A DNA stretch of 52,194 nucleotides, from positions 1-52,194 of the forward strand of contig CALXJS010000003.1 of assembly GCA_944388685.1 (NCBI GenBank), written 5' to 3'. The translations under genes and the position numbers were made by a program. The notes beneath the pieces are model-generated. The model had not been told where the DNA came from and ran no database searches. It saw only the letters and a list, made by a program, of their open reading frames with translations. This DNA comes from an uncultured Clostridia bacterium (GTDB lineage Bacteria; Bacillota_A; Clostridia; TANB77; CAG-508). Below are positions 45,152 through 52,194 of the stretch, in pieces (the first letter of the stretch is position 1; each line of letters begins with the position of its first letter).

Positions 45152-46358
45152 AAGAATTTTTATTGTTATCTTAATTTTAATGCTTCTTCTTGCTTTTTCC
45201 AAATCTTATTCGACTTTAAATATTGATAATTTAAGTATTGTTGTTGCTATGGGAATTGATACTTCTGACAAAAATCTTTTACAAATCAGTTTTCAATTTA
45301 CCAATTCTTCTTCTGTTTCAGAATCAGGAACTTCTGAACAATCGCCTTCTATTATTTATACTGTAGATGCTTCTTCTATAAGTTCTGGTATTAATCTAAT
45401 TAATACGTATATCGGTAAGGAAGTTAATCTGTCCCACTGTAAAGTCATTGCTTTTTCTGAAGAAATTGCAAGCAAAGGAATTTCCGAAGAAATTTATACT
45501 TTAGTAAATGATACACAAATTCGTCCTTCTACTAATATTGTCATAACAAAAACTTCTGCTAGATATTATTTAGAACATTCTAAACCTTTATTTGAGAATT
45601 TAATTACAAAATATTATGAAGTTTTTTCTGGTTCTAGTTCTTACACTGGTTTTACTTCTAATGCAACCATTGGTGATTTCTTTGATAGTCTAATTTGTCA
45701 TTCTTGTCAACCTTATGCAATATTAGGTGGTGTAACAAATAACTCTACTGAATATACAGGATCAAGTAGTTCGGAAAATGATTCTAGCACAAAGTCAAAT
45801 TCTTCTTCTTTAACTGGTCAATCAACTGCCGAAAATACTGGTCTTGCTGTCTTTAAAGATGATGTTTTAGTAGGAGAATTAAATTCCATAGAAACACTTT
45901 GCTTCTCTATTATTCGTAATCAGGTAGATGGTTTCTTAATTTCCGTTCCTAATCCAAATAAGACCAATTCTTATATGGATTTATATATAACACCTTTAAG
46001 TCCACCGCAAATAAACGTAAAAATTGTAAATGGGTCACCTTATATCGATATTGATTGCCGATTTACTGGAAGGATTTATTCTATGGAAGAAGGTGCTGAT
46101 TATTTAGATGCTAATATGTTAAATCAAATTTCTGATTCTTGTAGTAGTTACCTGAAATCTGCTATTACAGAATATTTATATAAAACTTCAAAAACTTTTA
46201 AATCAGATATTAATGGTTTTGGAAAAGTTGCGAGAAAAAACTTTTTTACTTTAGATGGTTTTTATAATTATAATTGGAATGAAAAATATAAAGATAGTTT
46301 CTTTAATGTGAATATTAACTCTTCAATTCGCTCTTCTTCACTACTAACAGAGAGTTAA
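45126..46358 (+). CDS. gerKC: Spore germinant receptor subunit C (GerC family), no lipobox cysteine
   Basis: 410 residues. N-terminal hydrophobic segment, then NIDNLSIVVAMGIDTS (the GerC NxxIVxxxGID motif), HCKVIAFSEEIASKGI and, near the C-terminus, a KTFKSDINGFGKVAR block. GerC proteins are normally lipoproteins, with a Cys right after the signal; here the signal ends AFSKSYST without a Cys, so membrane attachment would have to be by the uncleaved helix. A Ser/Thr/Asn-rich insertion (about 213-240) is also unusual. The gene overlaps gerB by 26 bases; the ATG at 45135 is an alternative start. Confidence 0.88.
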   Translation: MQIMKKIIKRIFIVILILMLLLAFSKSYSTLNIDNLSIVVAMGIDTSDKNLLQISFQFTNSSSVSESGTSEQSPSIIYTVDASSISSGINLINTYIGKEVNLSHCKVIAFSEEIASKGISEEIYTLVNDTQIRPSTNIVITKTSARYYLEHSKPLFENLITKYYEVFSGSSSYTGFTSNATIGDFFDSLICHSCQPYAILGGVTNNSTEYTGSSSSENDSSTKSNSSSLTGQSTAENTGLAVFKDDVLVGELNSIETLCFSIIRNQVDGFLISVPNPNKTNSYMDLYITPLSPPQINVKIVNGSPYIDIDCRFTGRIYSMEEGADYLDANMLNQISDSCSSYLKSAITEYLYKTSKTFKSDINGFGKVARKNFFTLDGFYNYNWNEKYKDSFFNVNINSSIRSSSLLTES

Positions 46359-46374
46359 TTTTACGGAGGTATAT

Positions 46375-46551
46375 ATGGTTAGTTATTTAGAATTTTTATT
46401 ATTTATCTTATTTTGTTTATATGTTTTAAAAGATGCCATTAGCTATGGCATCTATGAATATAAAAATAATAATAAATTTGGTGGTGTAGCTGTGATTTGT
46501 TTCTCCCTATTCTCTGTTATATTAAGTGTTGTGGCACTTTGTATTTCTTAG
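46375..46551 (+). CDS. Small two-helix membrane protein of the ger operon
   Basis: 58 residues, MVSYLEFLLFILFCLYVLKD at the start, with two hydrophobic segments (about 4-20 and 37-56). ACGGAGGT is eight bases upstream and the gene follows gerC by 16 bases. Small two-helix proteins are encoded next to ger operons in Bacillus and modulate germination; this may be the counterpart (inference from size, topology and position). The stop codon is at the edge of the palindromic element starting at 46552. Confidence 0.65.
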   Translation: MVSYLEFLLFILFCLYVLKDAISYGIYEYKNNNKFGGVAVICFSLFSVILSVVALCIS

Positions 46552-46856
46552 TGTCAAATTGGGGACGTTTCTTTTTGAGACATTTTTATGTTAATATTGG
46601 TTTCTTAAATAATAAATAATGTATATCTTATTTTATGAAATTAAATGTGCAAATGAAAAAATATTACAAATTCTTATATTATCAAGTAAGAAATCTGCGG
46701 TGCGCCAGCAATTTCGTGCTTGATGATATTAGAATTTGTTTATTTTGTAATGTTAGCTATTTAATGAATAAAATATGATATACATTATTATTTATAATTG
46801 ATATCTTGATATATTAACATAAAAATGTCTCAAAAAGAAACGTCCCCAATTTGACA
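46552..46856. repeat. 305-bp palindromic MITE-like element, copy 2
   Basis: Perfect 46-base inverted termini: 46552-46597, beginning TGTCAAATTGGGGACGTTTC, and 46811-46856. Inside, ATAATAAATAATGTATATC pairs with GATATACATTATTATTTAT, and a core (about 46635-46762) is homologous to the core of the element at 1691-1885. GGGGACG-type ends recur at 49007-49268. No ORF. It directly abuts the stops of the small ger-operon gene and of rnr and would form a very long hairpin when transcribed. Confidence 0.85.
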
Positions 46857-46860
46857 AAAC

Positions 46861-48978
46861 CTACACCTTTTCAAAATCAACTGTTCTTAATAATTTACTT
46901 GCATCTTTCACTCTGATTTTCATTTTATCTCCGATTTTGTACATTGTTTTTGTATGTTCTCCAATTAATCGTTTTCTTTCTTCGTCATAAATAAAATATT
47001 CATCTCCTAAATCGTCAAATCGAATTAATCCTTCTACCGTATTTTCCAATTCTACAAAAATTCCAAATGATGTCACAGAAGATATAATGCCTTCGTATTC
47101 TTCCCCAATTCTGCCTTCCATATATTCTGCTTTTTTGATATCTTCACTTTCTCTTTCCACTTTTGTTGCAATATTTTCTCTTTCTGAAGATTGTTTTGCC
47201 CTTTCCTCTGCTTGTTTTTTGTATTCTTCTACAAAAGTTTCTTCTACATCATAATTTTCTTTTAAATATTTTGAAATAACTCTATGGATAAATAAGTCTG
47301 GATATCTTCTTATTGGAGAAGTAAAATGACAATAGTACTTACTTGCTATTCCAAAATGTCCTTGATTTACTGCTTCATATCTTGCTACTTTTAAGGTTCT
47401 CAACACTAAATTAGAAATAACCTTTTCTTCTTCTCTCCCTTTGCTTTCTTCTAATATTTTTGCAAATTCTTTTGGATAAATATTATCTTTATTTGCTTTA
47501 ATTTTCAAACCAAAGTTGAATAAAAATTTGTTCAATTCCTGAACTTTCTCATAATCTGGTTTTTCATGGACTCTATATATAAAAGGAGCATCCAACCAGA
47601 AAAATTTTTCAGCAATTGTTTCATTCGCTGTTAGCATAAATTGTTCTATAATTTCGTTGGCAAATGTGGTCTCATATTTTTTGATATTTGTTACTCTTCC
47701 ATCTATGTCCAATTCTATTTTGCTTTCTGGAATGTCTAAATTTAAATACCCTTGTTCTAATCGTTTATTTTTTAATATATGTGCCAATTCTTCCATTAAT
47801 TTAAACTCATAAATATATGGTTTGTATTGTTTTATCACTTCTTCCTCTGAATTGTCTAGTATTTTTTGCACATTTGTATATGTCATTCTTTCTGTTACAT
47901 TGATAATTGCTTTATAGACGTCTGAAGAAATAACTTCTCCTTTGGGATTTATTTCCATACTACAAGATAACGTAAATCTATCTTCTCCTGCATTTAAGCT
48001 ACAAATACCATTTGATAATTCTCTTGGAAGCATTGGAATAACTCTTCCTAACATGTAAATACTTGTGCCTCGAAGTAAAGCTTCTTGATCTAGCAAGCTA
48101 TTTGGTTTTACATAGTGGCTAACATCTGCAATATGTACATCTAGTTTATAATTTCCATTTTCTAATTTGGTTACCTTTACAGCATCATCTAAGTCTTTCG
48201 CATCTTCTCCATCAATTGTAAAAATGATATCTTCTCTTAAATCTCTTCTTCCTATAATATCATTTTCATTAATTTTGTTTCCACATCTTTTTGCTTCTTC
48301 TACTACTGGTTCTGGAAATGTTGATGGTAAATTGTGTTCTTTTATTAAAGACAACATATCTACGCCTGCTTCATTAACATTTCCTAATACTTCTATGATT
48401 TTTCCTTCTGCCTTTTTTCCTTTTTCAGGATATTTAATGATTTTTACCAATACTTTATGATTATTTCTTGCTTTTCCAAAATTCTTTTTAGAAATAAAGA
48501 TATCTGTTCCAAAATTTTTATCATCTGGAACCACAAATCCAAAGTGCTTATTATTCTCAAATCTTCCAACAATTGTGTCTTTTTCATGCTTTAAGATTTT
48601 TACAACTTTTCCTTCTGCCTTTTTTAATTTATTTTTTTCTTCGATAATTTCAACTAAAACTCTATCTCCATTTAACGCATTTTTAGAATTTTCTTTTGCA
48701 ATATAAATTTCGTCTTCTTGATCTTCTATTTTTACAAACCCAAATCCCTTTTGATTTTTTCTGTAAATACCATCATAATATACTGTATCTACTGGTCTAT
48801 ATTGATTTTTTCTATTTTTTTGAATTTTTAATTCCATCTCTAATTTTCCCAGTATTCGTAAAAGTTCATTATATTCACTTTTCGGTACATGCATTATCAT
48901 GGCAATTTCTTTTGCCTTCATTGGTGCATAATCTTTATCTTTAATTAAATTTAAAACTTTTTGTTCCTGTTCTTCCAT
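46861..48978 (-). CDS. rnr: Ribonuclease R
   Basis: 705 residues from the ATG after GAGAGG (48978); the in-frame upstream extension runs into a repeat. 3'-5' exoribonuclease for structured RNA and trans-translation. N-terminal helix-turn-helix, cold-shock domains (KGFGFVKIED, HFGFVVPDDK), RNB domain with FTIDGEDAKDLDDAV (catalytic Asp cluster), HIADVSHYV, RRYPDLFIHR, and a C-terminal S1 domain (GIISSVTSFGIFVELENTVEGL). Downstream of secG, a common clostridial order. Confidence 0.95.
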   Translation of the reverse strand: MEEQEQKVLNLIKDKDYAPMKAKEIAMIMHVPKSEYNELLRILGKLEMELKIQKNRKNQYRPVDTVYYDGIYRKNQKGFGFVKIEDQEDEIYIAKENSKNALNGDRVLVEIIEEKNKLKKAEGKVVKILKHEKDTIVGRFENNKHFGFVVPDDKNFGTDIFISKKNFGKARNNHKVLVKIIKYPEKGKKAEGKIIEVLGNVNEAGVDMLSLIKEHNLPSTFPEPVVEEAKRCGNKINENDIIGRRDLREDIIFTIDGEDAKDLDDAVKVTKLENGNYKLDVHIADVSHYVKPNSLLDQEALLRGTSIYMLGRVIPMLPRELSNGICSLNAGEDRFTLSCSMEINPKGEVISSDVYKAIINVTERMTYTNVQKILDNSEEEVIKQYKPYIYEFKLMEELAHILKNKRLEQGYLNLDIPESKIELDIDGRVTNIKKYETTFANEIIEQFMLTANETIAEKFFWLDAPFIYRVHEKPDYEKVQELNKFLFNFGLKIKANKDNIYPKEFAKILEESKGREEEKVISNLVLRTLKVARYEAVNQGHFGIASKYYCHFTSPIRRYPDLFIHRVISKYLKENYDVEETFVEEYKKQAEERAKQSSERENIATKVERESEDIKKAEYMEGRIGEEYEGIISSVTSFGIFVELENTVEGLIRFDDLGDEYFIYDEERKRLIGEHTKTMYKIGDKMKIRVKDASKLLRTVDFEKV

Positions 48979-49006
48979 TCGTTTTCCTCTCTTTTTTTGT
49001 TGTATG

Positions 49007-49213
49007 TCCATTTAGGGACGGAGTCATTTTTCCCTTTTTGCATTAATCATCCTAAAAGCATAAAATATAATATAATATAATATTATTATATAAGTTTATT
49101 TATAAATTACTTTTCTAAATTGAATTTTATATACAAAATACGTTATTTTAAAATTTATATTTTGTATATATCTTTAATTTTAAAAAAAAGAAAAATGACT
49201 CCGTCCTCTAATG
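49007..49213. repeat. GGGACGGAGTC-ended palindromic element
   Basis: AGGGACGGAGTCATTTTTCCCT near 49014 matches the inverted arm AGAAAAATGACTCCGTCCTC ending near 49210. The interior has further AT-rich inverted repeats (TATACAAAATA near 49133 and TATTTTGTATA near 49159). Termini resemble those at 46552-46856 (GGGGACGTTTC). It separates rnr from secG, both minus-strand. Confidence 0.75.
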
Positions 49214-49236
49214 AACACTCAACTAGATAAAATTCA

Positions 49237-49268
49237 AAAAAAGGGAAAAATGAGTCTGTCCCCAAAAT
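49237..49268 (-). repeat. Solo half-element with GGGGACAGACTC end
   Basis: Minus strand: TTTTGGGGACAGACTCATTTTTCCCTTTTTT, closely matching the left arm of the adjoining element with a few changes. It lies about 20 bases before the secG stop, so the element family has at least two adjacent insertions here. Confidence 0.65.
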
Positions 49269-49284
49269 CCCTTTTCTTTTTCTT

Positions 49285-49533
49285 TTATGCCATATATACA
49301 ATTCCTAATACAATTGTCAATATTGCAAATACAATTGTCAATATAACTGTCCATCTTTTTTGTTTTCCTTCTTTGGTTCTTCCTTTATTTTTTTCAAAGA
49401 AATTATTAGTTGATGAACCTGTAATGGTTGAAGATAATCCTGAATCTTCTTTTGATTGTATTAATGCTAATATAATTAATGCTAATGTTACAACAAAGTA
49501 GATAACAATCAATATCCATTTTATGATTTCCAT
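49285..49533 (-). CDS. secG: Preprotein translocase subunit SecG
   Basis: 82 residues with two membrane segments (about 3-24 and 60-80) joined by the loop QSKEDSGLSSTITGSS, the SecG pattern (QxxKxxGLxxxxxG). Accessory subunit of the SecYEG channel. Promoter TTGCAA-17-TAAAAT upstream. Followed by rnr across a repeat element. Confidence 0.92.
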   Translation of the reverse strand: MEIIKWILIVIYFVVTLALIILALIQSKEDSGLSSTITGSSTNNFFEKNKGRTKEGKQKRWTVILTIVFAILTIVLGIVYMA

Positions 49534-49632
49534 ATTTTATCTCATTCCTTTCTTTATGCACTAGTCTTGTTGAATGATAATTACATTCTTTCCAACTATT
49601 CTATCGTCTTTTCTCAAATAAATTACTTTGCT

Positions 49633-49661
49633 ATTTTAACATATATTTTTCTAAATTGCAA
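49633..49661 (-). promoter_or_regulatory. Probable secG promoter
   Basis: Minus strand: TTGCAA (49656-49661), 17-base spacer, TAAAAT (49633-49638) with a TG element (TGTTAAAAT). The rest of the 300-base gap (49534-49833) holds an AATAATAAA/TTTATTATT hairpin near 49678-49700 and the ldh 3'-end repeat; no gene is seen. Confidence 0.6.
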
Positions 49662-49794
49662 ATACTTTTTCATATAAATAATAAATATTGTTTATTATTT
49701 AGAAAAAATCTAGTTTTATTTTACTTTATTTGCATTTTTTGCATACTTTCAGATTAAGTTTTTTTATTCATGAAATACTGCCAAGCATTTATCT

Positions 49795-49842
49795 GTACGT
49801 CGAAATTTTTGATTTTACTATCGTACACTATTCTTATTTTTC
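49795..49842 (-). repeat. 3'-end repeat of ldh containing its stop codon
   Basis: Sense to ldh it reads AATAAGAATAGTGTACGATAG..., with GTACG/CGTAC and GAAAT/ATTTT-type pairing, a diverged copy of the family at the ends of sigK and trmR. The ldh stop TAA is the TAA in AATAAGAA, as for sigK. Confidence 0.65.
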
Positions 49843-50799
49843 ATCAATAATTTTATCAATAGATTGTTTTCTCATATCTTTTATCACATTGCAACTATTA
49901 TCTAACTTTGCTTGTTCTTCTTCATTTAACTCTAATTCTAACAATTCTCTAACACCATTTTTATTAATAATTGCTGGAACACCAATATAAATATCTTGTT
50001 GTCCATATTGATTATCTAAATAGGTAGATACTGTTAATATTGAATTTTCATCATCTAAAATGGCTCTTACCAATCGATTTAATGCCATTCCTATCCCATA
50101 ATATGTGGCTTTTTTCTTTTCGATAATTTCATATGCTGCATTTACTACATCTTCATGAATTTTATTTAATTTTTCCATTGGATGATGATTATCTTTCATA
50201 ACATCTTTAATTTTTTTACATCCTACATAACAATGGTCCCATGGTACGAATGAAGAATCTCCATGTTCTCCCATGATATACGCATGTACGTTTTTACTTG
50301 ATATTTTTAAATATTGTCCTACAATATATCTCAATCTTGCTGTATCTAAAACTGTTCCTGAACCAATGACTTGATTTTTTGGCAATCCAGATACTTTTGC
50401 TACAACATATGTCATTAAATCTACTGGATTACTTGCAACAACAATAATTCCATTAAATCCACTTGCCATAATACTTTTTGTGATATCTTTCATAATTTTA
50501 GCATTTACTTCTGCTAATTCTAATCTTGTTTGTCCTGGCTTTTGTGCAACACCTGCAGTAATCACAACAACTTGTGCATCTTTACATTCATCATAATCTC
50601 CTGCTTTGATAATCATTTTTTGAGGTGCATATGGTAGTCCATGTGATAAATCCATTTCTTCTCCAATGGTTTTATCTTTATTTATATCTATTAATATAAG
50701 TTCTTGTATCCCTCCTCTGTTTAGCATTGAATATGCCATACTCATTCCTACAAATCCTGTACCAACTAAAACAACTTTTCCTTTTTTCATACTATCCAT
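49834..50799 (-). CDS. ldh: L-lactate dehydrogenase
   Basis: 321 residues. Reduces pyruvate to lactate with NADH. NAD-binding GTGFVGMSMAYS (13-24), substrate loop AGVAQKPGQTR with Gln86 (a lactate rather than malate discriminator; malate enzymes have Arg here), IGSGTVLDTARLR with the binding Arg and catalytic Asp region, and proton-donor His179 in GEHGDSSFVPW. Points to mixed-acid or lactate fermentation. The ATG at 50790 (MKKGKVV) is an alternative start. Intact frame. Confidence 0.95.
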   Translation of the reverse strand: MDSMKKGKVVLVGTGFVGMSMAYSMLNRGGIQELILIDINKDKTIGEEMDLSHGLPYAPQKMIIKAGDYDECKDAQVVVITAGVAQKPGQTRLELAEVNAKIMKDITKSIMASGFNGIIVVASNPVDLMTYVVAKVSGLPKNQVIGSGTVLDTARLRYIVGQYLKISSKNVHAYIMGEHGDSSFVPWDHCYVGCKKIKDVMKDNHHPMEKLNKIHEDVVNAAYEIIEKKKATYYGIGMALNRLVRAILDDENSILTVSTYLDNQYGQQDIYIGVPAIINKNGVRELLELELNEEEQAKLDNSCNVIKDMRKQSIDKIIDEK

Positions 50800-50875
50800 T
50801 CCTTTCCGTTTATTAAAATTCCTTCAATAGTATACTACTTTTTTCTTGAAATTTAAAGATTTTTCTTGTAATTAT

Positions 50876-50904
50876 TTTACTTTTTTTTATACTTATGATA
50901 TAAT
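50876..50904 (+). promoter_or_regulatory. Promoter of the DUF4364-like gene
   Basis: TTTACT (50876-50881), 17-base spacer, TATAAT (50899-50904); AAGGAG and the ATG at 50937 follow. Confidence 0.65.
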
Positions 50905-50936
50905 TTAGCAAATATTCAAAGTAAGGAGTGCTATTT

Positions 50937-51476
50937 ATGAGTTCAAATTCAAATAATACTACTACTTTGGCTGAAAATAAGGTATTAATCCTATATATCT
51001 TAAATCTAATTGATGGAGATATTGTGCAAGATGGATTGTTTAAAATTATTTCTTCTATCAATAATCTAAATTACTTTTATTTTAAACAAATCTTGACAGA
51101 TTTAATAGATTCAAAGCTAGTAGGTGTTTATACAAAAGAAGATGAACAAGTATTAAGAATTACTAGTGAAGGAAAAAATGCATACATTTTGACAAAAGAT
51201 GTAATGCCTGGAATATTAAAATTAAAAGCAGATAGTGTTTTTAAAAAAGAATTTTCAAGTATTGAAGAGGCTTCTTCTGTTATTGCCGAATTCACACCAA
51301 AAGATGAAAATAATTATACAGTAACTTTGAAAATTGTAGAAAACAATGAAACGATTTTTGAAGTTAAAACATATGCTGGTTCAAGAGAAAGAGCCAAAAA
51401 GATTGTAGAAAATTGGAAAAATCATGCCAATACCATATATCCTAATATTTTGAATACTTTGTTTGAGGGAAAATAA
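50937..51476 (+). CDS. DUF4364 family protein
   Basis: 179 residues, starting at the ATG eight bases after AAGGAG; an in-frame GTG nine bases upstream overlaps the Shine-Dalgarno. N-terminal ENKVLILYILNLIDGDI... with a winged-helix-like core (YFKQILTDLIDSKLVGVYT... LRITSEGKNAYILT), then a beta domain (YTVTLKIVENNETIFEVKTYA) and a C-terminal helix. This is the DUF4364 pattern, common in Clostridia and thought to be DNA-binding regulators. Direct function unknown. Confidence 0.8.
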   Translation: MSSNSNNTTTLAENKVLILYILNLIDGDIVQDGLFKIISSINNLNYFYFKQILTDLIDSKLVGVYTKEDEQVLRITSEGKNAYILTKDVMPGILKLKADSVFKKEFSSIEEASSVIAEFTPKDENNYTVTLKIVENNETIFEVKTYAGSRERAKKIVENWKNHANTIYPNILNTLFEGK

Positions 51477-51543
51477 AACTTTTCTCTCTTTATTATTATA
51501 ATTTTTTTAAATCTATAATCATAATTATTTTATGTATATACTA

Positions 51544-51583
51544 AAAACTCGCAAATGTTTATCTTACATTTACGAGTTTTTTT
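51544..51583. terminator. Bidirectional terminator between DUF4364 gene and tRNA-Met
   Basis: AAAACTCG-C-AAATGT pairs with ACATTT-A-CGAGTTTT (one mismatch), with T-runs on both exits. It serves the plus-strand gene ending at 51476 and the minus-strand tRNA that ends at 51583. Confidence 0.8.
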
Positions 51584-51659
51584 GGTAGCGAAGATGTGAT
51601 TCGAACACATGACCCTTCGGGTATGAACCGAATGCTCTAGCCAACTGAGCTACTTCGCC
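51583..51659 (-). tRNA. tRNA-Met (anticodon CAT), elongator type
   Basis: 77 bases, read on the minus strand from GGCGAAGTAGCTCAGTTGG to an encoded CCA. D-loop AGCTCAGTTGGCTAGAGC, anticodon arm TTCGG-TTCATAC-CCGAA (anticodon CAT), TTCGAATC T-loop. The acceptor stem is closed by G1-T72, the A in position 35 and the lack of a GGG/CCC anticodon stem show it is the elongator, not the initiator, tRNA. The sequence closely resembles the Bacillus elongator tRNA-Met. It cannot be excluded that it is an Ile2-type CAT tRNA, but the similarity argues against that. Confidence 0.9.
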
Positions 51660-51744
51660 ATTTTTCTAGCTAGCAAGTAATATTATACTGGTAGTTTTTC
51701 CATTTGTCAAGTAAAAAATACAAGAATTTTAAATTTCTTGTATT

Positions 51745-52116
51745 TTATATTGTATAATCATCATCTCTGGTTTGATTATGCGTAACATTATTTTCTTGTT
51801 CTTGGCTGTTTGGTCTTTGTTGCTGTGTTTGCACTTTCTCTGTATAATTTTTTGTTCTCTTTCTTCCCATGCTTCTTTTTTCTTCGGGTCCTCTTTCAGG
51901 AATGGTTTGTTGTCTCTCAAATTCTTTTATGGCTTCTGCACTTTCTTTATTATTTTCCCATATTTGCTTAACTTTTACATCTGCTTCTGTTAATTTAAGT
52001 ACTTTTGGTGGTTCAAGCAGAATACTTCCTAAAGTTGAAATTGTGTCTTTAAAGGCATTGAAAGCTTTTCGATATAATTCACTTATATTTATTCTTTTTT
52101 CACTTACATTTTTCAT
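51745..52116 (-). CDS. Small charged protein of unknown function
   Basis: About 123 residues from the ATG after GGAGG (52116); an upstream in-frame extension has no ribosome site. MKNVSEKRINISELYRKAFNA starts a helical, basic N-terminal half; the second half is a Gln/Asn/Arg/Glu-rich, probably disordered tail (TQQQRPNSQEQENN). No membrane segment. I do not recognise it. The last 78 bases of the window hold only its upstream region. Confidence 0.6.
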   Translation of the reverse strand: MKNVSEKRINISELYRKAFNAFKDTISTLGSILLEPPKVLKLTEADVKVKQIWENNKESAEAIKEFERQQTIPERGPEEKRSMGRKRTKNYTEKVQTQQQRPNSQEQENNVTHNQTRDDDYTI

Positions 52117-52194
52117 ATTAACCTCCATTCCATCGCTTCGCTTGGCACAAAGTGCCATGAAAAATCGCGACAATTTCATTTTCTTTGTTTAATT

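Noticed and set aside
46552..46856. An insertion sequence
   Set aside because: The element is entirely palindromic and too short to encode a transposase; classed as MITE-like.
51583..51659. Initiator tRNA-fMet or tRNA-Ile2
   Set aside because: No C1-A72 mismatch or GGG/CCC anticodon stem; it closely matches elongator tRNA-Met.

Overview
The window is AT-rich, densely coded DNA from a low-GC, endospore-forming Gram-positive bacterium, most likely an uncultured clostridial lineage (inference). The evidence is an intact sporulation sigma-K gene, a spore-germinant receptor operon (GerA/GerB/GerC type plus a small membrane protein), clostridial neighbourhoods (cmk-plsC, secG-rnr, gltX-DUF951), strong Shine-Dalgarno sites and consensus sigma-A promoters. 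No phage, transposase, CRISPR array or rRNA is visible. There is one tRNA gene, tRNA-Met(CAT).

Layout. 1-2.0 kb: the 3' part of purA, then engB (ysxC), then a large palindromic repeat. 2.0-24.3 kb: a long surface-structure locus, almost all on the minus strand. It holds three SipW-type signal peptidases, two degenerate relatives that lack catalytic residues, and about seven short membrane-anchored TasA/camelysin/BsaA-like (SipW-substrate or pilin-like) proteins. It also holds a roughly 2,775-residue secreted beta-helix giant with dozens of YGGGN-type repeats, a coiled-coil protein, a membrane-anchored McrB-like AAA+ ATPase and a DUF2357-like partner. 24.4-32.5 kb: an unknown protein, DUF951, gltX, a DUF368 transporter, sigK between repeat elements, cysK, a strongly promoted unidentified structured RNA and a U32 (TrhP-like) protein. 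32.5-42.1 kb: a large possible RelA/SpoT-fold protein, trmR, a Nudix protein, a small gene broken at a -1 slippery site, typA with a leader, plsC, cmk, a P-loop/Asp23 fusion and a transglutaminase-like protein. 42.3-46.6 kb: the ger operon. 46.6-52.2 kb: rnr, secG, ldh, a DUF4364 protein, tRNA-Met and a small unknown gene.

Most striking observation. Four genes (engB, the giant surface protein, the AAA+ ATPase and gerB) are each broken by one extra base, and every break has the same form: an in-frame CGG followed by A, where skipping the C restores a conserved or expected GGA glycine codon. By my manual scan of both strands these are the only in-frame CGG codons in the window; every other sense-strand CGG in a gene spans two codons, and arginine is written AGA, AGG, CGT or CGA. 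This fits +1 recoding at an unassigned or starved CGG codon (CGGA read as glycine). The main alternative is a systematic assembly artefact. EngB is normally essential and GerB and the ATPase would be useless if truncated, so efficient recoding is the more economical biological reading.

Other points of interest: the SipW/pilin locus with an embedded membrane AAA+ ATPase and catalytically dead signal-peptidase homologues; a repeat family placed in sense orientation at gene 3' ends that supplies their stop codons; long palindromic MITE-like elements ending in GGGGACG-type termini; and the isolated structured RNA at 30.96-31.14 kb.
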